A stretch of DNA of 23,889 bases from Burkholderiales bacterium (GTDB taxonomy: Bacteria; Pseudomonadota; Gammaproteobacteria; Burkholderiales; Burkholderiaceae_C), in contig CANBSV010000034.1 of the NCBI GenBank assembly GCA_947372225.1, positions 1 through 23,889 of the forward strand, read 5' to 3'. The notes under the pieces are model-generated. The model saw only the letters and a list, made by a program, of their open reading frames with translations, searched no databases and had not been told where the DNA came from. Below, in pieces: positions 15,021 to 22,735 of this stretch. How positions within the stretch are numbered: the first letter of the stretch is position 1; each line of letters opens with the position of its first letter. Made by a program: the position numbers and the translations under genes.

Positions 15021-15082
15021 CCCAAGATTGTGCAAGAGCGGCCTGGCCCATAGGAAGTTTCTAGGGCAAGCGCAACACGTGT

Positions 15083-15667
15083 TCAGCGAACGCCCAACTC
15101 GGTCACCACGCAGTCCATGGACCGGTCGTGAGGTTGCGGTCGCCACAAGGCCTCGTCGATCTCACCCACCGACCAGGCCACGCCGATGACGGTGACGTGC
15201 GGGTGCGCCGCCAGCCAGCGATCGAAGTAGCCGCCGCCATAACCGAGACGAAAGCCGCTCGCTGTGTAGCCCACGCATGGCGCGAGCACCACATCGGGCA
15301 CCACGACCGCACCGTCGCACGCTGCGATGCCGCACTCGTCGCGCAGCGGCGGCGGCAGCCGGTTCCAGTGGCGGTAATCCATGCGCACGGGCTGCCGAAA
15401 CGAGAATGGCAGCGCGAGCGGCGTGCCCTCGAGCGACTCATCACTCAGGCAAGCTGCGGCGGCATCGAATTCCGATTGAACCGACCAGTAAACGCCGAGT
15501 CTTTCAGGCGCGAGTTGCCCGAGCACCGACATAAGATGCCCGGCCAGCGCGGCGCGTCGCTCAGGCAGGCGGCTGGCGTCGGCCACGAACGCCTGACGCT
15601 CGGCGAGCAGGCGTTTTCGCAAGGCCTGACGGGCCGCCTTCAGCGCGTCAACAGAGGATTCGGACAT
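15083..15667 (-). CDS. 5-formyltetrahydrofolate cyclo-ligase family protein, copy 2
   Basis: 194 residues from ATG 15667 (MSESSVDALKAARQ), the same length as copy 1 but divergent in sequence. It keeps the N-terminal ALRKRLLAERQAF helix, YWSVQSEFD (60-68) and APCVGYTASGFRLGYGGGYFDR (129-150). The central part differs: 'MDYRHWNRLPPPLRDECGIAACDG' replaces the segment that in copy 1 contains the PKGTE motif. The gene is divergent from the lytic transglycosylase, the position in which Burkholderiales usually have their 5-FCL. A 62-base gap separates it from copy 1, so the two are likely co-transcribed. The very long frame running upstream to 17065 is an antisense shadow of slt. Confidence 0.86.
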   Translation of the reverse strand: MSESSVDALKAARQALRKRLLAERQAFVADASRLPERRAALAGHLMSVLGQLAPERLGVYWSVQSEFDAAAACLSDESLEGTPLALPFSFRQPVRMDYRHWNRLPPPLRDECGIAACDGAVVVPDVVLAPCVGYTASGFRLGYGGGYFDRWLAAHPHVTVIGVAWSVGEIDEALWRPQPHDRSMDCVVTELGVR

Positions 15668-15802
15668 GGATGTATCGGCTGGATGGGTTGTGATTTGATC
15701 GTTGACCGCTGCGGGACCCTGATCAGATTCAGGCGCATTTTGATCCGGTTGTTTCCGGCGCGAGCCCCGGCCAGCGCCGCGCCAGGCGGCGGTGTGCCCG
15801 GG
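15668..15802. promoter_or_regulatory. Divergent region between 5-FCL copy 2 and slt
   Basis: TTGACC at 15702-15707 followed after 16 bases by CAGATT at 15724-15729 is a modest sigma-70-like pair directed toward slt, consistent with translation starting at 15803. An in-frame ATG at 15683 would lie upstream of it. I see no convincing promoter toward the 5-FCL gene. Confidence 0.3.
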
Positions 15803-17881
15803 ATGGGCGCGTTGCGCCATTGCTGCGCTGCGCTGTCGCTGTGCCTGCTGGTGCCACTGCCCGCAGCGCACGCTGGCAGCGAGCCGGCCGCTTGGGCCGC
15901 AGGAGCGCCGGAGCCCATCCTTGAAGCACGCGAGGCCTTTCGCAAGCGCGACCGTGCCCGCCTCGGTGAGCTGCGCGAAGCCGCCGTCACCGCCCAGCAC
16001 CCGCTGGCGCCCTGGGTCGCCTACTGGGACGCGTACGTGCGGCTGGGCGAGTTGCAGCAGGCGGACCTCGAGGCGTTCTATGTCCAGTTCAAGGGCAGCT
16101 ATGTCGAAGACCGCCTGCGCAACGACTGGCTGCTCGAGCTGGGTCATCGCCGCGACTGGGCGAACTTCGCGCTGGACTTCCCGCGGTTCCGGATGAACGA
16201 CGACCGCGAGGTCACTTGCTACGCGATGCTCACCGAGCATCTCGCCGGGCGCAAGGTGCGCGACGCTGCCCGCGCTGCCTGGTTCGCCCAGCGCGATGCC
16301 GACGAAGGCTGCAACCTGATGGCCACCACCCTCATGGAAGCAGGCGTCTTCAAGCCCGCAGACGCCTGGCGCCGGGCCCGGCTGGCAATGGACGCCGGCC
16401 GGCCGCGTGCCGTCACTCAGGCGGTGCAGTTGGCGAGCAAGACCGCCGACAAGGCCGTGCTGCAAGGGCTGCTCGACACCCCCTCGCGCTATCTGGTTCA
16501 CAAGGCTTCGGCGTTCGGTCGCGAGCGCTCCGAGCTGGCCACGCTGGCGTTGGTGCGGTTGGCCGCACTCGACCCCGATGCGGCCGCCGACGCGCTGAAG
16601 ACCCGCTGGGAGCACGACCTGCCAGACGACCTGGCCGCCTGGGCCTGGGCGGCCACCGCCAAGCAATCGGCCATGCGGCTGTCCGATGACGCGCCGGAAC
16701 AGTTCCAGCGCGCCGGGCGTGCTGCAGGACTGGGCGCCGTGGCGGGCGCCAGCCGGCGCGGCCCGAGCAGGCCCGTGGTCGACGCTTCCGAAACCGACTG
16801 GCCGGACGACACCCTGGCGTGGAAAGCGCGCGCCGCATTGCGTGCCAACCAGGGGGCAGGCCGCTGGCAGCAGGTGGTGCAAGCCATCAACGCGATGAGC
16901 CCCGGCGAGCAGCGCGATGCAGCCTGGATCTACTGGAAGGCGCGAGGTCTGCAGTCGCTGAGCGTGGACTCGCAAGACGGCGAGGGCCTGCGAGCGCAGG
17001 CGCGCGAGATGCTGGGCGGCATCTCCGGCCAACTGAGCTTCTACGGCAAGCTGGCCAGCGAGCAACTCGGCCTGCCCATCACGCTGCCGCCGCCACCGGC
17101 GCCGCTGTCATCCGGCGAGCGCGCCGCCGCCGCCCAAAACCCCGGGCTGGACCGGGCGATGCGCTTGATCGCCATCGGCCTGCGCTCCGAGGGCGCGCGC
17201 GAATGGAACTACACCGTGCGCAGCATGAACGACCGCGAGTTGCTGGCCGCCGCACAGATGGCCTTCGACCGCGAGCTGTGGGACCGCTGCATCAACGCCA
17301 GCGATCGCACCCGCACCGAGATCGACATGCAGCAGCGCTTTCCCACGCCGTTTCGCTCGCAAGTGATGGCGCGAACGCAGGAAATCGGGCTCGACCCAGC
17401 CTACGTCTATGGCCTCATACGTCAGGAATCGCGCTTCGTCACCGATGCGCGATCGGGCGTGGGCGCCTCGGGACTGATGCAGGTGATGCCCGCCACGGCG
17501 CGCTGGACGGCCAAGAGGATCGGCATGCCCTACAGCCACGAACAGATCGCCGACCGGGACACCAACCTCAAGCTCGGCATGAGCTACCTCAAGCTCGTGC
17601 TCGACGACTTTGACGGCTCGCAGCCGCTGGCCGCGGCGGCCTACAACGCCGGGCCCAGCCGGTCGCGCCGCTGGCGTGACGGCCCGCTGCTCGATCCGGC
17701 GGTCTGGGCCGAGAACATCCCATTTACCGAAACCCGCGATTACGTCAAGAAGGTGCTGTCCAACGCGGCCTACTATGCGGCGCTGCTGCGCGGCGATGCG
17801 GTGTCCATCCGCTCGCGGCTGGGCAGCGCCATCGGACCGCGCGACGCCAACGCCCCCGCAGTCGACAAGGATCTGCCATGA
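15803..17881 (+). CDS. slt: Soluble lytic murein transglycosylase
   Basis: 692 residues from ATG 15803. This start gives a classic signal peptide (MGALRHCCAALSLCLLVPLP with cleavage after AAHA, about residue 24), so the protein acts in the periplasm. Slt cleaves peptidoglycan glycan strands, leaving 1,6-anhydro-muramyl ends. A long alpha-helical superhelical region (about 30-490) is followed by the lysozyme-like domain. Catalytic Glu542 lies in 'YGLIRQESRF', followed by 'GVGASGLMQVMPATA', 'NLKLGMSYLKLVLDDF', 'AAAYNAGPSRSRRW' and 'FTETRDYVKKVLSNAAYYAAL'. E. coli Slt70 is about 645 residues, so the size fits. An in-frame ATG at 15683 would put 40 residues before the signal. The stop overlaps the next gene (ATGA). 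Confidence 0.94.
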   Translation: MGALRHCCAALSLCLLVPLPAAHAGSEPAAWAAGAPEPILEAREAFRKRDRARLGELREAAVTAQHPLAPWVAYWDAYVRLGELQQADLEAFYVQFKGSYVEDRLRNDWLLELGHRRDWANFALDFPRFRMNDDREVTCYAMLTEHLAGRKVRDAARAAWFAQRDADEGCNLMATTLMEAGVFKPADAWRRARLAMDAGRPRAVTQAVQLASKTADKAVLQGLLDTPSRYLVHKASAFGRERSELATLALVRLAALDPDAAADALKTRWEHDLPDDLAAWAWAATAKQSAMRLSDDAPEQFQRAGRAAGLGAVAGASRRGPSRPVVDASETDWPDDTLAWKARAALRANQGAGRWQQVVQAINAMSPGEQRDAAWIYWKARGLQSLSVDSQDGEGLRAQAREMLGGISGQLSFYGKLASEQLGLPITLPPPPAPLSSGERAAAAQNPGLDRAMRLIAIGLRSEGAREWNYTVRSMNDRELLAAAQMAFDRELWDRCINASDRTRTEIDMQQRFPTPFRSQVMARTQEIGLDPAYVYGLIRQESRFVTDARSGVGASGLMQVMPATARWTAKRIGMPYSHEQIADRDTNLKLGMSYLKLVLDDFDGSQPLAAAAYNAGPSRSRRWRDGPLLDPAVWAENIPFTETRDYVKKVLSNAAYYAALLRGDAVSIRSRLGSAIGPRDANAPAVDKDLP

Positions 17882-18876
17882 ACACCTCCATTGAAACGTC
17901 CACGCTCAGCCCCGCGGCTGCGCGCCACATCCTGGTGCTCGGCGGCACAGGCTTCGTCGGACGCAGCGTGTGCGAGCGGCTGGTCGAGCGATCGGGCGGC
18001 GGCGACGGACGCATCGTCGTGCCGAGTCGGCGTCCGCAGCGCGCGCAGCACCTGCGCACGCTGCCCACGGTGGAGCTGCTGCAGGCCGACGTGCACGACG
18101 AGGCTGTGCTGCGCCGGCTGGTGACCGGCTGCGACGCGGTGATCAATCTGGTGGCCATCCTGCATGGCAGCGAGGCCGACTTCGAGCGCACGCATGTGGA
18201 ACTGCCGCGCAAGCTGGTGGCCGCGTGTCAGGCCGCAGGCGTGCAGCGCGTCGTGCACGTGAGCGCTCTCGGCGCGTCCGTCAACGCACCCTCGCGCTAC
18301 CTGCGTTCCAAGGCGGCCGGTGAGGCGGTGCTGGAGACCAGCGGCCTCGATGTGACGGTGCTGCGGCCGTCGGTCATCTTCGGCGAGCACGACCAGTTCA
18401 TCAACCTGTTTGCCGCCATGCAAAAGCTGACACCGGTGGTGCCGCTGGCTGGCGCGTCCGCACAGTTCCAGCCGGTGTGGGTGGATGACGTGGCATCGGC
18501 CATCGTGGCCGCGCTCGATCAGCCCGAGTCCATCGGGCAGACCATCGAGTGCGGCGGGCCGGCCGTCTACACGCTGGAGCAGCTGGTGCGATTCGCCGGT
18601 CGCTGCACGGGGCGCGAGCGGCTGGTGATCGGGCTGCCTGAAGGCATCGCCCGGCTGCAGGCGGGCCTGATGGAACTGCTGCCCGGCACGCCGCTGATGT
18701 CGCGCGACAACGTCGACTCGATGCGCGTGCCCAACGTGCTCGGCGGCCAGCGCCCCACGCTCGCCGCGCTGGGCATCGAGCCGCAATCGCTCGAAGCCGT
18801 GATGACCCCGCTGCTGCAGGACCGCACCGGCTGCGCGCGGCTCGACAAGCTGCGCGCACACGCTCATGGCGGCTGA
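17878..18876 (+). CDS. NDUFA9-like atypical SDR / NAD(P)-binding protein
   Basis: 332 residues. A Rossmann N-terminus HILVLGGTGFVGRSV has the nucleotide motif GGTGFVG at 22-28. 'DAVINLVAILHGSEADFERTHVE' and 'RVVHVSALGASVNAPSRYLRSKAAGEAVL' follow, with 'YLRSKAAGE' at the usual YxxxK position, then 'LRPSVIFGEHDQFINLF'. These are features of the complex I NDUFA9 / atypical SDR-a5 group. NDUFA9 is an accessory subunit in mitochondria; the bacterial function is not settled, and quinone or isoflavone-reductase-like roles are alternatives. The ATG overlaps the slt stop (ATGA), so translation is coupled. cca follows after 15 bases. Confidence 0.85.
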   Translation: MNTSIETSTLSPAAARHILVLGGTGFVGRSVCERLVERSGGGDGRIVVPSRRPQRAQHLRTLPTVELLQADVHDEAVLRRLVTGCDAVINLVAILHGSEADFERTHVELPRKLVAACQAAGVQRVVHVSALGASVNAPSRYLRSKAAGEAVLETSGLDVTVLRPSVIFGEHDQFINLFAAMQKLTPVVPLAGASAQFQPVWVDDVASAIVAALDQPESIGQTIECGGPAVYTLEQLVRFAGRCTGRERLVIGLPEGIARLQAGLMELLPGTPLMSRDNVDSMRVPNVLGGQRPTLAALGIEPQSLEAVMTPLLQDRTGCARLDKLRAHAHGG

Positions 18877-18891
18877 GTCCGGCGCACTCGA

Positions 18892-20064
18892 ATGAAAGCC
18901 TGGAAGGTCGGCGGTGCGGTGCGAGACGCGCTGCTCGGGCGCGCCAGCGGTGACACCGACTGGGTGGTGACCGGCGCCACGCCCGAGCAGATGGTGGCGG
19001 CCGGCTACACGCCGGTCGGGCGCGACTTTCCGGTGTTTCTGCACCCGGCCACGAAAGAGGAATACGCGCTGGCTCGCACCGAGCGCAGCACCGCGCCGGG
19101 CTATCACGGCTTCGTGTTCCACACCGCGCCCACAGTCACGCTCGAAGAAGACCTGCAGCGCCGCGATCTGACCATCAACGCGATGGCGCAAGACGACCAC
19201 GGCGCGCTGATCGACCCCTACGGCGGGCAGCGCGATCTGGCCGCGCGGCTGCTGCGCCATGTGTCGCCCGCATTCATCGAAGACCCGGTGCGCATCCTGC
19301 GCGTGGCGCGCTTCGCCGCGCGGCTGGGCGACTTCTCGGTGGCCCCTGAAACCGCGACGCTGATGCGCGAGATGGTCGCCAGTGGCGAGGTCGATGCGCT
19401 GGTCGCCGAGCGGGTGTGGCAGGAAGTGGCACGCGGCCTGATGGAAGCCCACCCGTCGCGCCTGTTGGATGTGCTGCACGACTGCGGCGCGCTGGCGCGA
19501 CTGCTGCCCGAGATTGACGCCGACTGGGGCGCCGGCCGCGCCACGCCCACACAGGCGACGGCCACACCCATGCTGCGCCAGGCCATCGACACCGCGGCGC
19601 GCCGCCGTGCGCCGCTGCCGGTGCGCTTTGCGGTGCTCGCCCACCACATGCCGCTGGCTGCGTTGCACGCGCTGTGCGAGCGCTGGCGCATCCCCACCGA
19701 CTGCCGTGAACTGGCCGAATTGCTGGTTCGCGAGCGCGATGCGGTGCAGCGCAGCCCGACGCTGGGTGCCGACGCGCTGGTGGCGCTGCTCGACCGCTGC
19801 GACGCGTGGCGCCGCCCCGAGCGCTTCGAGTGGCTGCTGCAAGCGTGTGACGGCATCGCCCACGCCACGCCTGCAGCGGGCCTGAGCGCGCCGTCTCAGT
19901 CGCGCCTGCGTTGTGCCCTGAAGCGCGCCGCCGCCCTCGACACCGGCGCCGTGGCGCAACGCGCCGCCGCCGCCGGCGCACGCGGAGCGGACATCGGTGC
20001 CGCAGTGCACACCGCAAGGGTGCTGGCGGTGGAAGACGACCTCAGCGACGAGGTGAACGACTGA
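18892..20064 (+). CDS. cca: CCA-adding tRNA nucleotidyltransferase, HD site deleted
   Basis: 390 residues; E. coli Cca has 412. The class II nucleotidyltransferase core is intact: VGGAVRD (6-12), catalytic DTD (21-23), 'GRDFPVFLHP', 'EEDLQRRDLTINAMAQD' (85-101), and EDPVRILRVARFAARL (130-145). The CCA end of tRNAs is built or repaired without a template. E. coli Cca also has an HD phosphohydrolase domain with CHDLGK and HHGHG. Here residues 244-268 read VRFAVLAHHMPLAALHALCERWRIP, joining the two flanks directly with the His-Asp pair and the HxHG part missing. The reading frame is uninterrupted. The enzyme probably keeps CCA addition but lacks phosphatase/phosphodiesterase activity. It is third in the slt operon. 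Confidence 0.93.
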   Translation: MKAWKVGGAVRDALLGRASGDTDWVVTGATPEQMVAAGYTPVGRDFPVFLHPATKEEYALARTERSTAPGYHGFVFHTAPTVTLEEDLQRRDLTINAMAQDDHGALIDPYGGQRDLAARLLRHVSPAFIEDPVRILRVARFAARLGDFSVAPETATLMREMVASGEVDALVAERVWQEVARGLMEAHPSRLLDVLHDCGALARLLPEIDADWGAGRATPTQATATPMLRQAIDTAARRRAPLPVRFAVLAHHMPLAALHALCERWRIPTDCRELAELLVRERDAVQRSPTLGADALVALLDRCDAWRRPERFEWLLQACDGIAHATPAAGLSAPSQSRLRCALKRAAALDTGAVAQRAAAAGARGADIGAAVHTARVLAVEDDLSDEVND

Positions 20065-20104
20065 GATCCGCCGGTCGCGCGCACCGGTACGCCCTCGCCG
20101 CCGA

Positions 20105-20299
20105 TCAGAAAATCCGGCCCAGCACCAGCGCCACCATGCTGAGCAGCACGCTGCTGCCGATGGGCAGGAAGAATTCGCGGCCAAAGAGCCTGAAACGGAA
20201 GTCGCCGGGCAGACGGCCCAGGCCGATCTTTTCCAGCCAGCGCATGAGGCCGCCGAAGATCATCAGCACCAGCAGGATCACGATCAGCCAGCGGATCAT
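20105..20299 (-). CDS. DUF2905 family small membrane protein
   Basis: 64 residues. There are two hydrophobic helices, about 3-20 (WLIVILLVLMIFGGLM) and 43-62 (SSVLLSMVALVLGRIF). They flank a conserved polar loop with GRLPGDFRFR, the DUF2905 hallmark. Function is unknown; a small inner-membrane protein is expected. ATG 20299 follows the methyltransferase stop by 40 bases on the same strand, so the two are probably co-transcribed. It converges on cca with 40 bases between stops. These contain a short CCGGT/ACCGG repeat at 20071-20087. Confidence 0.85.
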   Translation of the reverse strand: MIRWLIVILLVLMIFGGLMRWLEKIGLGRLPGDFRFRLFGREFFLPIGSSVLLSMVALVLGRIF

Positions 20300-20339
20300 G
20301 GGCAGCGTGCCGTGACGGTGAGTGCGCGCAGGAAGGACT

Positions 20340-21491
20340 TCACAGCGTGTGCGTGCGGTCGCCGTGGGCGAAGCCGATCGGCGCAGTGGTGAACGCCGCG
20401 TCGCAGTTGCGGGCCAGGCCGATCACCTTGAACAGCTCGCCCATCTCGTGCTCGGTGAGCAGCTTCTGGGCGTTGGCGCTCGTGCGCAGGTCGGTACCTT
20501 CGAGCAACCCGAGCACGCCGCAGTTCATGAGAAAGCGCGCCTGGCTGGTGTAGCCCAGTACCTCGAGCCCTGCGTCTTGCGCGGCCAGCGCGATGCCGGT
20601 GAAGTTGACGTGCGCGGTGATGTCCTTGGCGCCCACGTCGACCAGCGGATCGGTGTCGGCCAGGTGGGCGCGGTGGCACATCAGCGTGCCGCCCACGCGC
20701 TGCGGGTGGTAGTACTCGGCCAGCGGAAATCCGTAGTCGATGAAAAAGGCCGCGCCGCGCTGCAGCCGCTCGGCCAGCGTGGCGATGAAGGCCTCGGCCT
20801 GCGGGTGGATCTCGGTGACGGTGCCGGGCACGAACCGCGCATCGTCGTCGACCGGCGGACGCAGCTCGGTCGGGCGATCAGCCCAGACCCACGTCGATGC
20901 GCCCTCGCCTTGGGCCGCCCCTGCTCCCGGCACCACACCACGCTCGAACCAGCTCACGCCGTCAAAGTGCAGCAACTGCACCGGCATGGCGTCGAGCACC
21001 TCGTTGCCGACCACCACGCCTTGCATCGCCTCGGGCAGCTCGTCGACCCAGCGCACGCGATCGAGGTGACCCGCCAGCCGCTCGCGCTGGCGTTCGCGCA
21101 GGCTGCCCGACAGATCCACGATCGTGTAGCGGCGCACGCGAGGTCCCAGTGCTTCGAGCAACTGCAAAGCCAGCGCGCCCGAGCCGGCGCCGAACTCCCA
21201 CACCTCGTCGGTGCCGCTGCCCTCGAGCGCTTGCGCCACCTGACGCGCGAGCGCCTGGCCGAACAGCGGTGACAGCTCGGGCGCAGTGACAAAGTCGCTG
21301 CCCGACGACGGCAGATGGCCGAACTGGCGGCTGCCGCGGGCGTAGTAGCCCAGACCCGGCGCGTACAGCGCCAGCGCCATGAAGCGGTCGAAAGGCAGCC
21401 AGCCGCCCTGGCGCTCGATGGCCTGGCGGATCAGCGCGCCAAGCCGCTGCGAGGGGGGCGCCGATACACTCGCCGGCTGTTGGTGGGGCAT
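20340..21491 (-). CDS. MidA/NDUFAF7-type SAM-dependent methyltransferase
   Basis: 383 residues from ATG 21491 (MPHQQPASVSAPP). Longer frames to 21596 overlap the divergent gene. Family PF02636 features are 'GWLPFDRFMALALYAPGLGYYARG', 'GSDFVTAPELSPLFGQALARQV', SAM motif I VWEFGAGSGALALQLL (97-112), 'YTIVDLSGSLRERQRERL' and 'GVVVGNEVLDAMPVQLL'. In mitochondria NDUFAF7 methylates an arginine of the complex I 49-kDa subunit. Bacterial members are less well studied and their target is unproven. The start codon lies only 19 bases from that of the divergent pteridine reductase. Confidence 0.88.
   Translation of the reverse strand: MPHQQPASVSAPPSQRLGALIRQAIERQGGWLPFDRFMALALYAPGLGYYARGSRQFGHLPSSGSDFVTAPELSPLFGQALARQVAQALEGSGTDEVWEFGAGSGALALQLLEALGPRVRRYTIVDLSGSLRERQRERLAGHLDRVRWVDELPEAMQGVVVGNEVLDAMPVQLLHFDGVSWFERGVVPGAGAAQGEGASTWVWADRPTELRPPVDDDARFVPGTVTEIHPQAEAFIATLAERLQRGAAFFIDYGFPLAEYYHPQRVGGTLMCHRAHLADTDPLVDVGAKDITAHVNFTGIALAAQDAGLEVLGYTSQARFLMNCGVLGLLEGTDLRTSANAQKLLTEHEMGELFKVIGLARNCDAAFTTAPIGFAHGDRTHTL
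21465..21470 (+). promoter_or_regulatory. Possible -10 element for the pteridine reductase operon
   Basis: TACACT in the context CGATACACTCGCC lies about 40 bases before the ATG at 21511 and inside the first codons of the divergent methyltransferase gene. There is no clear -35. It resembles TACACT at 13110 and TACAAT at 9432, in comparable positions. Confidence 0.3.
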
Positions 21492-21510
21492 GCCCCGGAT
21501 TGTAGAAACC

Positions 21511-22323
21511 ATGACCCAGCCCTCGCCCTCAGCCTCACGATCCGCACCCGGCGCCACGCGAGCGGTGGTGCTGGTCACCGGCGCGGCACGGCGCATCGGA
21601 CGCGAGATCGCGATGGACCTGGCGACCCACGGCTTCGATGTGGCGGTGCACTACCGCGGCGAGTCGAACGAAGCGCTGGACACCGTCGCCGAGCTGCTGG
21701 CGCTGGGCGCTGCGGCACACGCCTTTCAGGCCGACTTGTCAGATGAAGCCGCCTGCCGCGAGTTGCTGCCACAGGTCATCGCGCACTTCGGCCGCGTCGA
21801 CGCGTTGGTCAACAACGCCTCGGCCTTCGAGTACGACGCGCCGTCGAGCTTTGGCCACGCCTCGATGGAACTGCACTGGCGCGCCAACACCGCGCCGGCG
21901 GTGATCCTGGCGCAAGCGCTGCACGAACACCGGACGGGTTCGACCGGGCCGGCGTGCGTGGTCAACCTGCTCGACCAGAAGCTGTGGAATCCGAACCCCG
22001 ACTACTTCTCGTACACGCTGTCCAAGGCCGCGCTGCAAGCCGCCACCGTGATGCTCGCGCAAGCGCTGGCGCCGCGCGTGCGGGTGTGCGGGGTGGCGCC
22101 GGGCGTCACGCTGGTGTCCGGGCCGATGAGCGAGGCGGAATTCACCCGCGCCCACACGCTGACCCCGCTGCAGCGCTCGTCGACGCCTGCAGACATCGCG
22201 CGCAGCGTGCGCTTTCTGATCGAAAGCCCGGCCATCACCGGCACCACGCTGCTCGTCGATGGCGGCCAGCACCTGCTGGGCCAGCCGCGCGATGTGATGT
22301 TTCTCGCCCAAGGCACCCCATGA
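21511..22323 (+). CDS. folM: Pteridine reductase-like SDR (FolM/PTR1 type)
   Basis: 270 residues from ATG 21511 (MTQPSPSASRS). Classical SDR with TGAARRIG (23-30) in place of TGxxxGxG, NNAS at 101-104 and catalytic Tyr168-x3-Lys172 in SYTLSK. The arginines of ARRIG fit NADPH preference. The usual catalytic Ser is replaced by Asp155 in NLLDQK, 13 residues before the Tyr, as in the trypanosomatid pteridine reductase PTR1. The C-terminal TTLLVDGGQHL is typical. The enzyme likely reduces dihydropterins such as dihydromonapterin or dihydrofolate to the tetrahydro form. The ATGA overlap with folB supports a pterin role. Confidence 0.85.
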   Translation: MTQPSPSASRSAPGATRAVVLVTGAARRIGREIAMDLATHGFDVAVHYRGESNEALDTVAELLALGAAAHAFQADLSDEAACRELLPQVIAHFGRVDALVNNASAFEYDAPSSFGHASMELHWRANTAPAVILAQALHEHRTGSTGPACVVNLLDQKLWNPNPDYFSYTLSKAALQAATVMLAQALAPRVRVCGVAPGVTLVSGPMSEAEFTRAHTLTPLQRSSTPADIARSVRFLIESPAITGTTLLVDGGQHLLGQPRDVMFLAQGTP

Positions 22324-22721
22324 CCCTGCTGACCAGCCACCCCCGCCTGGCCGACTGCCGCCGGCTGTTCCTGCGCGAGCACAGCGTGCTGGTGCACATC
22401 GGCGTGCACGACTTCGAAAAGTCCGCACCGCAGCGGGTGGTCTTCAACGTCGAGTTGTATGTGCCGCTGGCGCTGTCCACACCCACGACCGACTCGCTGG
22501 CCGAAGTGGTCGACTACGACTTCATCCGCCGCGTCATCACCGAGCGCATCGCGCGCGGCCACATCGAGCTGCAGGAAACCCTGTGCGACGACCTGCTGGC
22601 CGGGATGCTGGCGCACCCGCGGGTGCGCGCCGCGCTGGTGTCGACCGAAAAGCCCGATGTGTACCCCGACTGCGCCGCGGTGGGCTGCCAGGTGTTCGGC
22701 CTGCGCGCCGACCTGGGTTGA
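22320..22721 (+). CDS. folB: Dihydroneopterin aldolase family protein
   Basis: 133 residues from ATG 22320, which overlaps the folM stop (ATGA). FolB splits dihydroneopterin into 6-hydroxymethyl-dihydropterin and glycolaldehyde in folate synthesis. Motifs are 'VHIGVHDFEKSAPQRVVFNVELYV' with catalytic Glu33, 'VVDYDFIRRVI', 'ELQETLCDDLL' with pterin-binding Glu86, and STEKPDVYPDC with catalytic Lys111. An N-terminal stretch of about 15 residues is longer than in E. coli. FolX-type epimerase activity is a possible alternative given the adjacent FolM-like gene. ttcA follows after 14 bases. Confidence 0.9.
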   Translation: MTLLTSHPRLADCRRLFLREHSVLVHIGVHDFEKSAPQRVVFNVELYVPLALSTPTTDSLAEVVDYDFIRRVITERIARGHIELQETLCDDLLAGMLAHPRVRAALVSTEKPDVYPDCAAVGCQVFGLRADLG

Positions 22722-22735
22722 ACCAAGGAAACGAC

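Noticed and set aside
15021..15082. 6S RNA beside the 5-FCL gene, as in gammaproteobacteria
   Set aside because: The gap is only 62 bases, far too short for a ~180-base 6S RNA, and the other neighbouring gap shows no such fold.
15683..15802. Earlier slt start at ATG 15683
   Set aside because: It would place 40 basic residues before a standard signal peptide that begins at 15803, and a promoter-like pair lies between the two starts.
15668..17065. Upstream extension of the 5-FCL copy 2 frame to a 660-residue protein
   Set aside because: The extra part is antisense to slt and has no family character; the ATG at 15667 gives the normal 5-FCL length.
19600..19720. Frameshift explaining the missing HD motif in cca
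   Set aside because: The frame is continuous, both flanks stay in register with the family, and neither alternative frame encodes CHDLGK- or HHGHG-like residues.
17773..20184. 803-codon open frame on the minus strand antisense to the NDUFA9-like gene and cca
   Set aside because: Composition is Arg/His/Ala/Gln-rich without any domain, and both plus-strand genes beneath it have strong family motifs. Long antisense frames are expected at this GC content.
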